The notes under the pieces: model-generated
What the model saw: the letters and a program-made list of their open reading frames with translations, nothing else
Databases searched by the model: none
What the model was told of the DNA's origin: nothing
Program-made: the position numbers and the translations under genes
Assembly (NCBI GenBank): GCA_936450465.1
Contig: OW388294.1
Coordinates: forward strand, 66,205,575 to 66,269,574
From: Gibbula magus
Lineage: Eukaryota > Mollusca > Gastropoda > Trochida > Trochidae
Direction of reading: 5' to 3'
DNA: 64,000 nucleotides
Shown: positions 1 through 8,919 of the stretch, in pieces
How positions within the stretch are numbered: position 1 is the first letter of the stretch
Layout of the letters: every line of letters starts with the position of its first letter

Positions 1-1728
1 AGTATTTTTGTTTATCAATGTAGCGATATGTAATAAGTGATATAGTTGCGTTATTGACACTCTAACTTAAATAAATATTAAATAAGAGGGGAAATCTACA
101 CGACTGAACTATAGCCAGGGTAATATTTTTTAAATTGCGAACCAAACAACACATGTACACGCGGCCATGGTGAGTTGATCAAAGTTCTATAGTTCCAATA
201 CTTTCATTTGAAATTGGGAAAGACACATTTTCCATATCTTTATCCGAAGTGATTTAAACATTATTTTATTTCCACAAACACATGAATTGACCATCAAAAA
301 CTACATGTAATATAAAATGCAATGCCTTTTATATAACATGCTAGGAAAATGGTAGTGGTATTACACTGAATCTAAGTAATTGTAAATGTAAGCGCCTATA
401 GATTTAATGTTCTTCTAAAAAGTGTAAACCAGTAACATTGATGAAAATTATAGGATTTTCTTGTTGTAATGCAACTGTTCTATTAGCAAAATAAAGTCAC
501 CAAGAGAAATATTGACACAGTAGATTTCAAGCTATAGGCCTCTTCAAACCCAAAATCAAGCACAACAAAAAATTTAACAAATAATGTCGTCTATAATAAA
601 ACAAATTGCATGATCTTTTTTTTATTTTTGAATTGTCAGTAACTCATTTCAAAACATATTGTAGCTTATAAGATAACATAACACTTCACTCAATTGGGAA
701 AAGAACAAATCTAAAATCAGGGATTGAATATCGAAAAATGCTCCTAAAACTACGATATTACTTCCTACGGACGCACAAATACCCATTCTATCGGAAACTT
801 GTAATGTCAAAACGTTCTTATTATGTTTTAAAAGAATTATCAACGAAAATCGACAAATCGCCTAAGGATTTCATTAAGCAACTCCTGTGTATGACGTCAC
901 ATCGCTAACGATCGTTATGCTACACTGAGGGGCCGCGGAAAACTGTTTCAAGAATGAGATGATTAGCAGGCCAATTTTACTCGATTTGAATGGCAATATC
1001 TTGATTAGTAGGGGACGCTTCGAAATAATCGAATCGAATAAACGAATTAACGTCGAAAAACACAGAGAGATGATATTATCTTTAAGAAATCGAAGACGAG
1101 TTAGCGTGCTTTATCGTTGAATAAAACATAGCAGGGAGCATAAAACACGAAGGGCAGCACAACAACAAGTCTTCTATTAATATTACATGAGATGCCCTTA
1201 AATAGTTACTCTCTTTTCTATAAAAAAACGTAGATTGTTTTGTATGTATAACTATATTTTGAAAATATTAATGCCTCCCGTCGTAGAACACATTCTCTAG
1301 CATTGAACAATCAAAGTGACGTTAACATTACATCATTTTGCTAAGCGAAGCTCTTACTGATGTTTAAAATCATGAGCATGTTTTATTGTCTCATAAAGCA
1401 CGCTGTTGGTTCCATTGACCTTCTGTACGTGTTTTATTGCCGTAGGTGTCTTATATTTCACTATAAAGCTTGCATAATCCCCTGGCAGTGAAAACTGTCA
1501 ATACTGTATTGTCCTAAGTAATATCCAATCAAACACCTATATGACCCTTCTGTCTTGTAAATGATAAACATAATAAGCCAATTAAATTACTTAAAATCAA
1601 GCAAAACTGACAGTCCCTGAATGAAAAGACCATTGAGCAAACATCAGCATTTCCCTGTGGCTGAGAATTATGCTAAGCTTTAAGAGAAATTTCCCCTCAA
1701 AATTATGTTTGTAGAGATAAATTCTTAC
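1..1728. other. AT-rich non-coding stretch, left edge
   Basis: No convincing exon, RNA gene or repeat was recognised here. It should contain intron of the minus-strand gene whose first coding exon is at 1729-1844. A cAMP-response-type palindrome TGACGTCA is at 892-899 and a perfect 12-bp palindrome TAACGATCGTTA lies just after it. A minus-strand open stretch at 649-843 is AT-rich and does not resemble a protein family. Confidence 0.4.
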
Positions 1729-1844
1729 CTTTGCATAGGTGAGCAATAGAAGCAGAACTATGCCCATGACAACATGAGGGCCACGTTGGTGGAAAAACTT
1801 CAGCATGGCAATTTTTCTTTCATTTTCAGCAATTCAGTTGACTC
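1729..1844 (-). CDS. First coding exon with N-terminal hydrophobic segment (partial gene)
   Basis: The exon reads from an ATG at 1806-1804 to a strong donor (AAAG|GTAAGA, exon end 1729), giving 26 residues in phase 0. It opens MLKFFHQRGPHVV, followed by a hydrophobic run with five leucines in a row (about residues 13-23). Such an N-terminus fits a signal peptide or a type II membrane anchor, as in Golgi glycosyltransferases or sulfotransferases; the protein itself is not recognised. A good acceptor (TTTTTCTGTAG|GAG) at 1845-1846 suggests an earlier non-coding exon, so 1807-1844 would be 5'UTR. An out-of-frame upstream ATG there opens a 7-codon ORF that overlaps the start, which could dampen translation. 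The following exons are not seen and presumably lie left of the window. The call rests on splice signals plus hydrophobicity only. Confidence 0.5.
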
Positions 1845-1942
1845 CTACAGAAAAATATAAAAAGATAACTAAAATTACTGTCACTTTGAAGCAATACAAT
1901 TTAAATTCTTCTGTCAACGTAAAAAGTCAGAATTCGGAGAAT

Positions 1943-2018
1943 GGGGGGGGGGGGGGGGGGAGGGCGCGGGGGGGGGGGGGGGGAGGAGGGGGGGGGGGGG
2001 GGGGGGGGGGGTGGGGGG
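1943..2018 (+). repeat. Interrupted poly-G tract (G-quadruplex-capable)
   Basis: About 76 bases are almost pure G, broken by AGGGCGCG, AGGAGG and a single T. The tract lies upstream of the 1729-1844 exon, in its presumed 5' intron. Several G-quadruplexes could form. Its exact length is likely to be unreliable in sequencing. Confidence 0.9.
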
Positions 2019-2504
2019 TTCAAACCTGTCTGTCACCACAATAGATGAGTAAACATGAACCTACGACAGGCATAATATTTGACCTACTTGTCACTGTGAT
2101 ATCAACTCACTATAAAAAAAATTTGCAACAGTGGTTGACCCAAAAACAATTTTACAACTTATCTCTCACCTAACAGCAATATATAGCAAGATGAAATGTC
2201 ACCTCAAGACTTACTAATGAACAATTAGGAAGTATTAGGTTATTCGTCACCAGTCCCATTGCTCGTGACTGCAATTATAAATCACTGTATTTCATCCTAT
2301 GAAAACACTCTTCACATTTCACTTTTGATTTCCGCTATGTAGCTTCTTCCTGTTACTGTTTGCAAACAATGTTTTATAAATAGATATCTTAGTCACGATA
2401 GCAAACGGATGACTGCACACATGTATTGGTAAAGGTTATCTCCCTTAGTATGGACTGAGCCAAAATGAAACTTATTTTTCATATCATTGGCCAAAATTAT
2501 TTTG
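2019..2504. other. Non-coding, nothing recognised
   Basis: AT-rich DNA with no supported exon, repeat family or RNA gene. It is presumably upstream or intronic sequence of the minus-strand gene starting at 1806. Confidence 0.4.
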
Positions 2505-2534
2505 AAATAAATAAATAAATAAATAAATAAAAAA
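2505..2534 (+). repeat. (AAAT)n microsatellite
   Basis: About seven AAAT units run directly into the 5' end of the dispersed element that follows. The A-rich junction may be part of that element's insertion site. Confidence 0.85.
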
Positions 2535-3033
2535 TAGAGCCATGGGCTCTGTAGCTTATGAGGATGTCATTGATTTATTATCTAAGGTTGAATATCTAAG
2601 TTATCTCAAGAAATACATTGTTAACAAGCAAAAAATAGGTTTTTAGATCATGACCCCTGTGACCCACATTTGGAGTCACAGGGTCACCAATCCTACAATT
2701 AAGAATCACCGTTGACCAAAGAGTCTCTACACAACATTTCACCTTTCTAGAGCTTTACATACTTGAGATAAAGATGAAAATAGGTTTTTGGGTCATGAGC
2801 CGTGACCTAGATTGGGGTCACAGGGTCACAAAATCTACAATTTAGGATCACCATTGGCCAAGGAGTCTGCACATAAAATTTCAGCTCTGTGGAGTCATTG
2901 ATTCTGGAAAAGAAGTCGAAAAAGCGAAAAGTTTACGGATGGAAGGACGGATGGACAGATGGACGGATGGACGGACGCCGGACACCATGCTATGCCATAA
3001 GCCCATCGGGCCTTTCAGGCCTGACGAGCTAAT
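2530..3033 (+). mobile_element. Non-autonomous dispersed element with internal ~145-bp monomers, copy 1 (Helitron-like ends)
   Basis: The element begins AATAGAGCCATGGGCTCT (a short palindrome). It then carries two related ~145-bp monomers, each with a GTGACC...GGGTCACAGGGTCAC core (around 2649 and 2793). A (GGACGGAT)-type run follows, and the 3' end is GGGCCTTTCAGGCCTGACGAGCTAA. The 3' tip GGCCT-TTC-AGGCC can form a small hairpin followed shortly by CTAA, as in Helitron-type 3' ends (CTRR). No 5' TC terminus was identified, so the class is inference. A second copy in inverse orientation lies at 19862-20490 with about four monomers. The GGACGGACG/ATGCCATAAGCCCAT 3' part resembles a repeat I associate with molluscan genomes. 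Confidence 0.65.
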
Positions 3034-3318
3034 AAAGGTTGTCCTCTAAGTCCTTTGTTGTATTCACTGACATACATATTTCAATTTCTCAGAATATAAA
3101 GCAAGAAAATAATCTAACTACTGTACTAACAGTAATATTGTCTAAGCTTACAATTTCATGTAATCATATAGGTGGACTTTTTAAATTCTTTTTAAAAAAT
3201 ACACAAAAATAAAACACATATTTTTTTATATTTAAGTTGACTTACATGAAGACACTGAAAATTGGCATTGAAAGAAAGCAAGTGAATGACTTTATGAATC
3301 AATTGTAAGGGTTAGGTA
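3034..3318. other. Non-coding, nothing recognised
   Basis: AT-rich sequence between the dispersed element and a short minisatellite, with no supported feature. Confidence 0.4.
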
Positions 3319-3446
3319 TTTGATGTACCCATACTTAATGAGGATTATATATGTATTAGATGTACCCATACTTAATGAGATGTATATGTATTTGATGTAC
3401 TCATACTTAATGAGGATTATATATGTATTTGATGTACTCATACTCA
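3319..3446 (+). repeat. Short minisatellite, ~35-bp unit, 3-4 copies
   Basis: Degenerate units repeat the theme GATGTACCCATACTTAATGA followed by GGATTATATATGTATT. One unit is shortened to GATGTATATGTATT. The short reading frames over it are repeat artefacts. Confidence 0.8.
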
Positions 3447-4150
3447 TGTCCCAATGTGCCCGGCCCAGTGTAACCCAGGGTGGGGCAGGTTGGGACAGCA
3501 TTTTTCATGTTTTTGTTTCTTCATTCTTGTTTATACAAAAAGTTTGTTAATATATTTTGTTGTTTTATGTGTTCATATTTTGGCAATTAAGGTTGCTGTA
3601 AATATGCTCAGTGTTATATTTGCTTGTGTTCATAAATTAAGAAAAAACAGGAAAATAGTGTTATTTGTCCCATTGTCATTGAGGTGCCCCGGTCTTCCCT
3701 ATATGAAAGTTTTTGTCGTTGTTAGGCCTAAGTAAAGTAGATCCAAATACGTATCCTAGTTTGTCATGGTTTGTATACACATCAAGCTACAGCAACCATG
3801 GAAACAAATTCACAAGTTGCATAAACATTCGGAATCTGAAGCATACACACATATCGATGATACAAGTTCAAACTCAGTCAACAAATTGTGTTGTGTCAAC
3901 TCAACTGCTGGTTTCGAAATGGTAATGGCGAATAATTATTGTTGCACTCACCAGAGAGTTCGCCAAATATGTTGCCATCTTAGAGGTGTATGGTAATGCG
4001 ACGGTTTGATGTAAATCTACGGCAGATCTGTCCTTTGTAAAGAACAAAGTTTTTCCACCGAAAAGGATTGGACGTTCCCATGTGCTAAAAATAACTTGTT
4101 TCTAAACTCCACTCCGAGTAATACTGTAATCTGACGCTGTAGTGAGCTTA
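3447..4150. other. Non-coding, nothing recognised
   Basis: A plus-strand open stretch at 3454-3735 is rich in hydrophobic residues but has no family resemblance or splice support. No RNA gene or repeat was identified. Confidence 0.35.
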
Positions 4151-4167
4151 AAGGGGGAATCCCCCTT
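4151..4167. repeat. Perfect G5/C5 hairpin
   Basis: AAGGGGG-AAT-CCCCCTT is a 7-bp perfect stem with a 3-nt loop standing alone in AT-rich DNA. No associated gene is visible. Confidence 0.7.
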
Positions 4168-4941
4168 ACGATATTGACCAATGTCTTTTTTGCGGGATAT
4201 ATGAATTCCTAATCCTACAGAGATTTTAATATCATATACATTTTAAATGTAAATGTAGACTGTTGGTAAATAAGTTGAAAACCTTGTTTCAAGAACATTG
4301 TGTTCACCAATTCAATTAAAAGCGTTAATTTATAACATTTGTTTTCATGAATGTATAATGAGTTAATTAATCACTACAAGCCGTTGAAAATTGTCAAATA
4401 ATTCAATGGGGGAAATAATCACCCTGGATGAATCAGCGAATAATCGACTTGTCAAACAGAGGTTTGACAAGGGAGATCTCTTTATCCTTTGTTTTTCTCT
4501 ATGTTTTTCGAAAAGGTTACCGAATACGATTTTGTATAGCGTTTGAGCCGAGTCGACTCTTTTGCATTTTTGTAAATGGGAGTCGAACAAAGAAATTTAT
4601 GATAGAAAGAGAGAATCACCATTCCTCGATTTCACTTTATTTTGCCTATTATGGAAAATTAATATAACTTTGCCCTCGGTGCCTTTTTTAACAAGAAAAT
4701 AAGAAATTATAATATTCTTGCTACATATTAATAAGCTCAATTGTTTATCTCATTAAGTGTCTTGAAATATATATTTTACTGTCAAAGTCATTCCAACCAA
4801 TTAAACTATTCTGTGCAAATTTGCATCTCTGTATACCGCTCGGAGGTATTCAGTCAGATACTATATGACGCTGTCTAGTCGTTAAGATTAATGACACCTA
4901 AATCACTGTGTTACGTCCACACTACTCTCGTTACAAGCTAT
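4168..4941. other. Non-coding, nothing recognised
   Basis: AT-rich DNA. Short open frames on both strands around 4363-4667 overlap each other and show no family features. Confidence 0.4.
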
Positions 4942-5305
4942 ACCGTATTTCCACTAATACAACCCCGGGGTTCTATTTCATTCAGCACCCCCTTACCCCC
5001 CGGGTTCTATTAGAGACCCGGGTTGTATTGGAGGCCGGCTTATATTTCTTCAGACATGAATTGACGTTAATAATCTTCTTGGGGAAAATTATTGTAAAAG
5101 GAAAATTAACTGAACAAGACGGATATTTGTTATCATGGACCTGTTACGCTGAATCTCACATGGTCACACCAATATTTCCCCTCAAAACGAGTGTATAACT
5201 ATCTTATATTTGCAACACGGGGTATTCAGTTGTTACGTAAACCCCGGGTTCTATTGGAGACCCGGGTTCTAATAGAGGCCCAGGTTCTATTACAGGAAAT
5301 ACGGT
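4942..5305. mobile_element. TA-flanked MITE with ACCGTATTTCC inverted termini
   Basis: The termini are ACCGTATTTCC (4942-4952) and its exact complement GGAAATACGGT (5295-5305). The inverted similarity extends to about 23 bp with 3 mismatches. TA flanks both ends, as expected for Tc1/mariner-type insertion. CCCGGGTTCTATTxGAGxCC motifs repeat inside both ends. No transposase is encoded; an open frame at 4908-5198 is a by-product. Confidence 0.7.
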
Positions 5306-5470
5306 AGTTAGACTTAGATGTACTGTTAAGCGCCACGACGCACTTGATCCAAGAAGGTCAACCTTCCTACGCAAGGCATAACTCTAGCCAACCTCTATAA
5401 CTGGCTGATTTAAGCCTTGCAACACTTCCTGAAGGTTTCTGTGTTAGGAAATCAAAGCCCACTATGCATT

Positions 5471-5662
5471 TCAGGTGTAGCGATTCACTATCTTCGCACG
5501 GAAAAACGAGGAAAATACTGCAAGGCTTAAATCAGTCAATGATAGCCCGTGGAACCATATAATCTGTAATGACCTCAACTGGCTGCGATCCCGCTTAAAT
5601 TCACCTGACCATCTTGCAACAGTAGAATATCGAGGGGCTTCTTTCCCATACCCATTGGTCAC
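5471..5662 (-). pseudogene. Scrap of a mariner/Tc1-type transposase HTH region
   Basis: The minus-strand frame contains GYGKEAPRYSTVARWSGEF followed by KRDRSQL. This resembles the DNA-binding helix-turn-helix of mariner-family transposases (pattern YSTVxRWxxxFKRGR). The usual acidic 'EDDPRxGRP' continuation is missing and the frame ends after about 30 further unrelated residues, so this is a dead fragment. Nearby sequence (about 5395-5420 and 5518-5545) contains an inverted pair related to CTGATTTAAGCCTTGCA, possibly from the same element. The call rests on one short motif. Confidence 0.5.
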
Positions 5663-6048
5663 ACGTTTATGTATTTCGGTCGCATTTCCTTCTTTCGTGA
5701 GAAACGTGATAACCGCACCTCAGTTTTAGAACTTTCCATTATTACAGCAGGGTACCTGTGTTCAACAGCTGCAGGTTGTAAATCTCAAGTAAATGATCAG
5801 AAAGGATGGTTCATGTCTGTAAACTGTTCTCAGATGGCCTATCTCGATAATGACGTCAACGATGATGTCTTCAGGGGTGTATCAAAACTCACTTCTATTA
5901 AGTTTTGACTTCCTTTCGTATATACACAAACATAAATGCTATAGATTGCTGGTGTATATAATCACAATGAAATACCATCTGAGTTTCCTCACTATTGTTT
6001 TATTTGCTATATAAATGTACCATATATTGTTATTTCCTTACATTCCAC
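5663..6048. other. Non-coding, possibly part of a retroelement tail
   Basis: The open frame 5669-5908 begins with ATG but has no recognisable domain. The stretch lies upstream of the hammerhead-like motif and could belong to the same element. This is not established. Confidence 0.25.
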
Positions 6049-6085
6049 CTGATGAAGGAGTGAGTATGTACTCCGAAACGTCGTG
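6049..6085 (+). ncRNA. Hammerhead-ribozyme-like core motif
   Basis: In order there are CTGATGA (6049-6055), an extra A, GGAGT/ACTCC able to pair as stem II (6057-6061 with 6070-6074), GAAA (6075-6078), CGTC (6079-6082), then GTG. CAC immediately before CTGATGA can pair with that GTG as a minimal stem I. ACGT could form a very short helix III, as in minimal dimer-acting hammerheads reported in Penelope-like and related retroelements. The extra A between the core and stem II departs from the canonical core, so activity is doubtful. It may be a relic of a retroelement terminus. Confidence 0.35.
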
Positions 6086-6349
6086 TATTTTCACATTAAA
6101 GAAGTTGTTATCCAGAAAATATTCCTGTTGTTATGTATACCACTTCTGCCCTTCAAAGACCTGATCATCTTGCAGATATAATACCAATAGTTTGTATATT
6201 TTCAAGACTATAACTATCGTCACAATCAACAAAGATTGACAAAAAAAACCTCCAGGACGAAATAGTCTTTAAATGTAATCAAGGCAAAGTTTGTACATTT
6301 GCTTTGATGGATGTTGGAGATAATTTTATTAATTTGAACTTCGAACTAC

Positions 6350-6497
6350 TGTTTTGTATACATCCTCGGTTACCCAGGGTTTTATATATGCTCCGTTAAT
6401 CTCCACAATATTTTTCTGATAAGGTTTCCCAGGGGTGATATAGTGGAGAGTAACGGAGCATATATAAAACCCTGGGTAACCGAGTATGTTTTGTATA
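6350..6497. mobile_element. Foldback element: 42-bp near-perfect inverted repeat with flanking 11-bp direct repeat
   Basis: The arms are 6365-6406 and 6443-6484; they match at 41 of 42 positions (one A/C difference) around a 36-bp loop. Each arm includes ACCCAGGGTTTTATATATG or its complement. TGTTTTGTATA occurs just outside both arms (6350-6360 and 6487-6497) and may be a target-site duplication or part of the element. No coding capacity. Confidence 0.8.
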
Positions 6498-6584
6498 ATG
6501 TATCATGATTTGTGGTATATACCTCAATTAGTTGAATTGTATAGGTTATTTTTGAGCATTTGTTTTAGATCATTTCAAGATATG

Positions 6585-6773
6585 AAGGTAAAAGTAGTGA
6601 TTTCTGATCGAAAACCGGACAATGCAGTGACCGCCAATGAGTCAAACGTAATTTTGGATTATTTAAAACAGACAAAAAGACAATTTTGAGTTGATAATAT
6701 TTAATAGGTCACATAACTACTGTGCATGTAAATGGGACGTGCAGTTTCGGTTTCTGCACATGCATAATGATGT
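6585..6773 (+). repeat. Dispersed repeat copy (related to 10780-10901)
   Basis: Two blocks are shared with 10780-10901. The first is an exact 27-bp block containing GGTAAAAGTAGTGATTTCTG (6585-6611). The second is a ~43-bp block at 6731-6773 (AATGGGA...CAGTTTCG...ATAATGATG) with a few transitions. The spacing differs (119 versus 52 bp), so the middle has diverged or been deleted. CACATGTGGTG follows both copies. The class is unknown. Confidence 0.6.
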
Positions 6774-6842
6774 TACATCACATGTGGTGAGTTGGAACTT
6801 ATTAAAGCCAAATAAATTTTATGAAACACAATGGATGCACCT

Positions 6843-7204
6843 TTAAAGGCGCTGTAGCACGTTTTTTGCAAAATTTATTTTTTCAAATTTCCCATTTATA
6901 ATGATAGTTTATGTCATTTAAATTAACTTTAGAGGGTAAAACATCTTGTTACACAAACCAATTATCTGTAGTCGTAAACATTATGTTGCGTATAAAGCAA
7001 AAATTGCATGGCGGCCATTTTATTGTGAACACAATTTATTATTTTGTATTACAAAAACGATTCCCATGGCTTTACCGAAACATGTACACTAATTTTAAAC
7101 TTTATTTTCCGAAGAGAGAATGATGTTTTACTAATGGTGAAATTATTTTTCAAATACATTTCATCAACTTTTTTGAGAGAAAAAACGTGCTACTGCCCCT
7201 TTAA
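6843..7204. mobile_element. 362-bp MITE with TTAAAGG...CCTTTAA inverted termini, copy A
   Basis: The terminal inverted repeats are about 24 bp, read as TTAAAGGSGCWGTAGCACG with a T-run. The right end is AAAAAACGTGCTACTGCCCC followed by TTTAA. A copy of exactly the same length in the opposite orientation is at 12333-12694. The TTAA-like ends suggest a piggyBac-type or other TTAA/TA-targeting family; this is inference. Open frames inside (about 6911-7256) are only the repeat read in frame. Confidence 0.85.
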
Positions 7205-8010
7205 ATATGAAAATTATGTCAGAATAAGATGTTGTCGGCATAATGTACCTTCTTGAACCTTATTTTGTTGACTGTAGGACGTCATAAAACAAGCCCAAAA
7301 GCCCTTATTTGACTCTCGTCTCGTCTATTTTTCTTAAAGCGTGTGTTTCTCAGAAATATGAACAGATGAGGTTTTTGCTGGAGCTCTTACATAACAGTCC
7401 GTGGAATAATAATCACGTCAATAACAATAAGGAACCAGCTCCCACAATCCTTAATCATCACTCGTTAGGCTATCATTCAATTTTAATCTTATGAGACATG
7501 TATAACGTGAAAGTGGAAAGAATAATGAAGTTATGCCCTTTCTCATATTAGATTTGAAAACACATGATTTTAAAAATTGCTTTTTGATAAACATTTATTA
7601 TTATTTAACTAAAATTCACATTTAAATTACCAATTGCTATAATATTTTAACTAAATGAAGCTATTCTGCCTTTATTCGGGTCAAAGTTGCGAGTTATTTC
7701 CCTTTGCTCCATAAATGTCATTGTCAAACAAGATCATACTATAAAACGTCATTCTAGCGTTTGTTTTGTTTTCAAATGAGTTTTCAAAGTCGACATCCGA
7801 ATTAGGGCCAGAGTCACCACTTCCCACCCTAGCTTCCACCAATCGAAATCGATCTTCCTCCTTCACAAGAAGATGACACAGGAATGACTTATTTTGGCAG
7901 CTCTGCGTCCATTGTATTTATGAACGTTTTCCCTTTAGCAGGTGATCCAATCAAACTGGGCTTCCCTTCAACACTGGATATCTTCTTGATTTCAGATTCA
8001 GACCTCCTGT
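7205..8010. other. Distal 3' flank / probable 3'UTR of the TNF-receptor gene
   Basis: Apart from the polyadenylation-signal candidate at 7671-7676, nothing is recognised. A minus-strand frame (7681-7866) is acidic and polar and follows a weak acceptor-like sequence. It is not supported as an exon. Confidence 0.3.
7671..7676 (-). terminator. Candidate polyadenylation signal AATAAA (TNF-receptor gene)
   Basis: TTTATT on the plus strand is AATAAA on the minus strand, about 690 nt beyond the TNF-receptor stop codon. An earlier ATTAAA near 8142-8147 lies inside a repeat and is an alternative. Confidence 0.35.
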
Positions 8011-8180
8011 TATAATTGCTCATTGATCGCTCAATGTAGCGCTCAAGTAACGCTCATTCTCTCCAGAACGACACGGTGCAATTCCTCGATGTTTGCTCGC
8101 CTTGCTTCGTAGCGCTACATTGAGCAATCGCGTTCAAGAGAGGTTTAATAGTAATCGCTAAACCTCTCTTGAACATGGCC
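8011..8180 (+). mobile_element. Hairpin-rich MITE-like element, copy 1
   Basis: Shares with the copies at 11315-11534 and 17118-17334 the string GCTCATTGATCGCTCAATGT, its inverted partner CGCTACATTGAGCAATCGCG, and a terminal hairpin (TTCAAGAGAGGTTT pairing with AAACCTCTCTTGAA). This copy lacks roughly the first 30 bp and the inner part of the terminal hairpin. It lies in the presumed 3'UTR of the TNF-receptor gene. Confidence 0.75.
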
Positions 8181-8365
8181 TGCTCTCTACTTCTCACGTT
8201 GACCTCGAAGCTACAGCCTCAGCGCCAAACAGTTGAGATTCTAACCCACGTTCAACCTACTGTTGCATCCTGGTGTAATATCGTCAGTTCGGCATCGATT
8301 GACATCAGGTCTAAGTGTCAGCATATTTCCTGATCCGAATATCGATATTGATCTAGGAGATTTTA

Positions 8366-8919
8366 CTAATTAGCAGGTGGGTTCGGTTTTGATGCGTCTA
8401 CCTCCTCCTGTTCCTCCTCCTCAAATCCCTCATTCGCCGCGTAATATGAACACCTTTGGATCTCTAATACAGGTGTTCTTGTAAGGGGAGATAATACACC
8501 AGGTGAAGGAACGTTACAATCTACATCGCTTTCATCCACATGCGTCGTTTTAACTTTTATTGTAAACATTTTTTTTTCAATATTTTCCTCGTCACTGGAA
8601 GTATGTTCCGAACACCCTGCATGTTGCAAAGGACTTTCGGACCGATTGTGTCTGTTCATTAAAACTGTTTCAATCGCATTGCCAGGCTGCCTTTGTCTGT
8701 AAAGGTTTCTACGCTTCTGAAAAAGTCCACATTTATGTCTCATTTTATAGATGATTACTAGGGTTAAGACAAGGACGACACTCGATGCCCCCACTGTTAT
8801 TATAGGAATTGCTATGTAAGGTGGTATGAGAGCGTCCTGGTTGGGAAACTGGGTGGAACTGATCGCCTGGTCTATAGAAGAATTTGTTGTAGAAAAGTGT
8901 GCCTCGTTGTCCTTTATAC
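8366..8919 (-). CDS. TNF receptor exon 4: stalk, membrane helix, cytoplasmic tail, stop
   Basis: The acceptor is a strong pyrimidine tract ending CTTCCTTCCTCTGCAG (AG at 8921-8920). The first two bases complete the split glycine codon 215. The membrane helix starts YIAIPIITVGASSVVLV and is followed by basic KMRHK, setting type I topology. The stop TAG is at 8368-8366. The frame stays open upstream of the acceptor to about 9023, but that extra stretch is intronic because only the 8919 junction has a good tract and the right phase. Confidence 0.88.

Noticed and set aside
649..843. Minus-strand frame as the next exon after 1729-1844
   Set aside because: A phase-0 acceptor-like CCTTAG exists upstream, but the pyrimidine tract is weak, the composition is AT-driven and no domain is visible.
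3454..3735. 93-codon hydrophobic plus-strand ORF
   Set aside because: No family resemblance, no splice or polyadenylation context; hydrophobicity follows from T-rich DNA.
4908..5198. 96-codon plus-strand ORF
   Set aside because: It lies across the TIR MITE at 4942-5305 and follows its repeated CCCGGGTTCTATT motifs.
7681..7866. Minus-strand ORF beyond the TNF-receptor stop as an extra receptor exon
   Set aside because: The receptor frame ends cleanly at 8366 and the candidate has no ATG and only a weak acceptor. A death domain is not encoded here.
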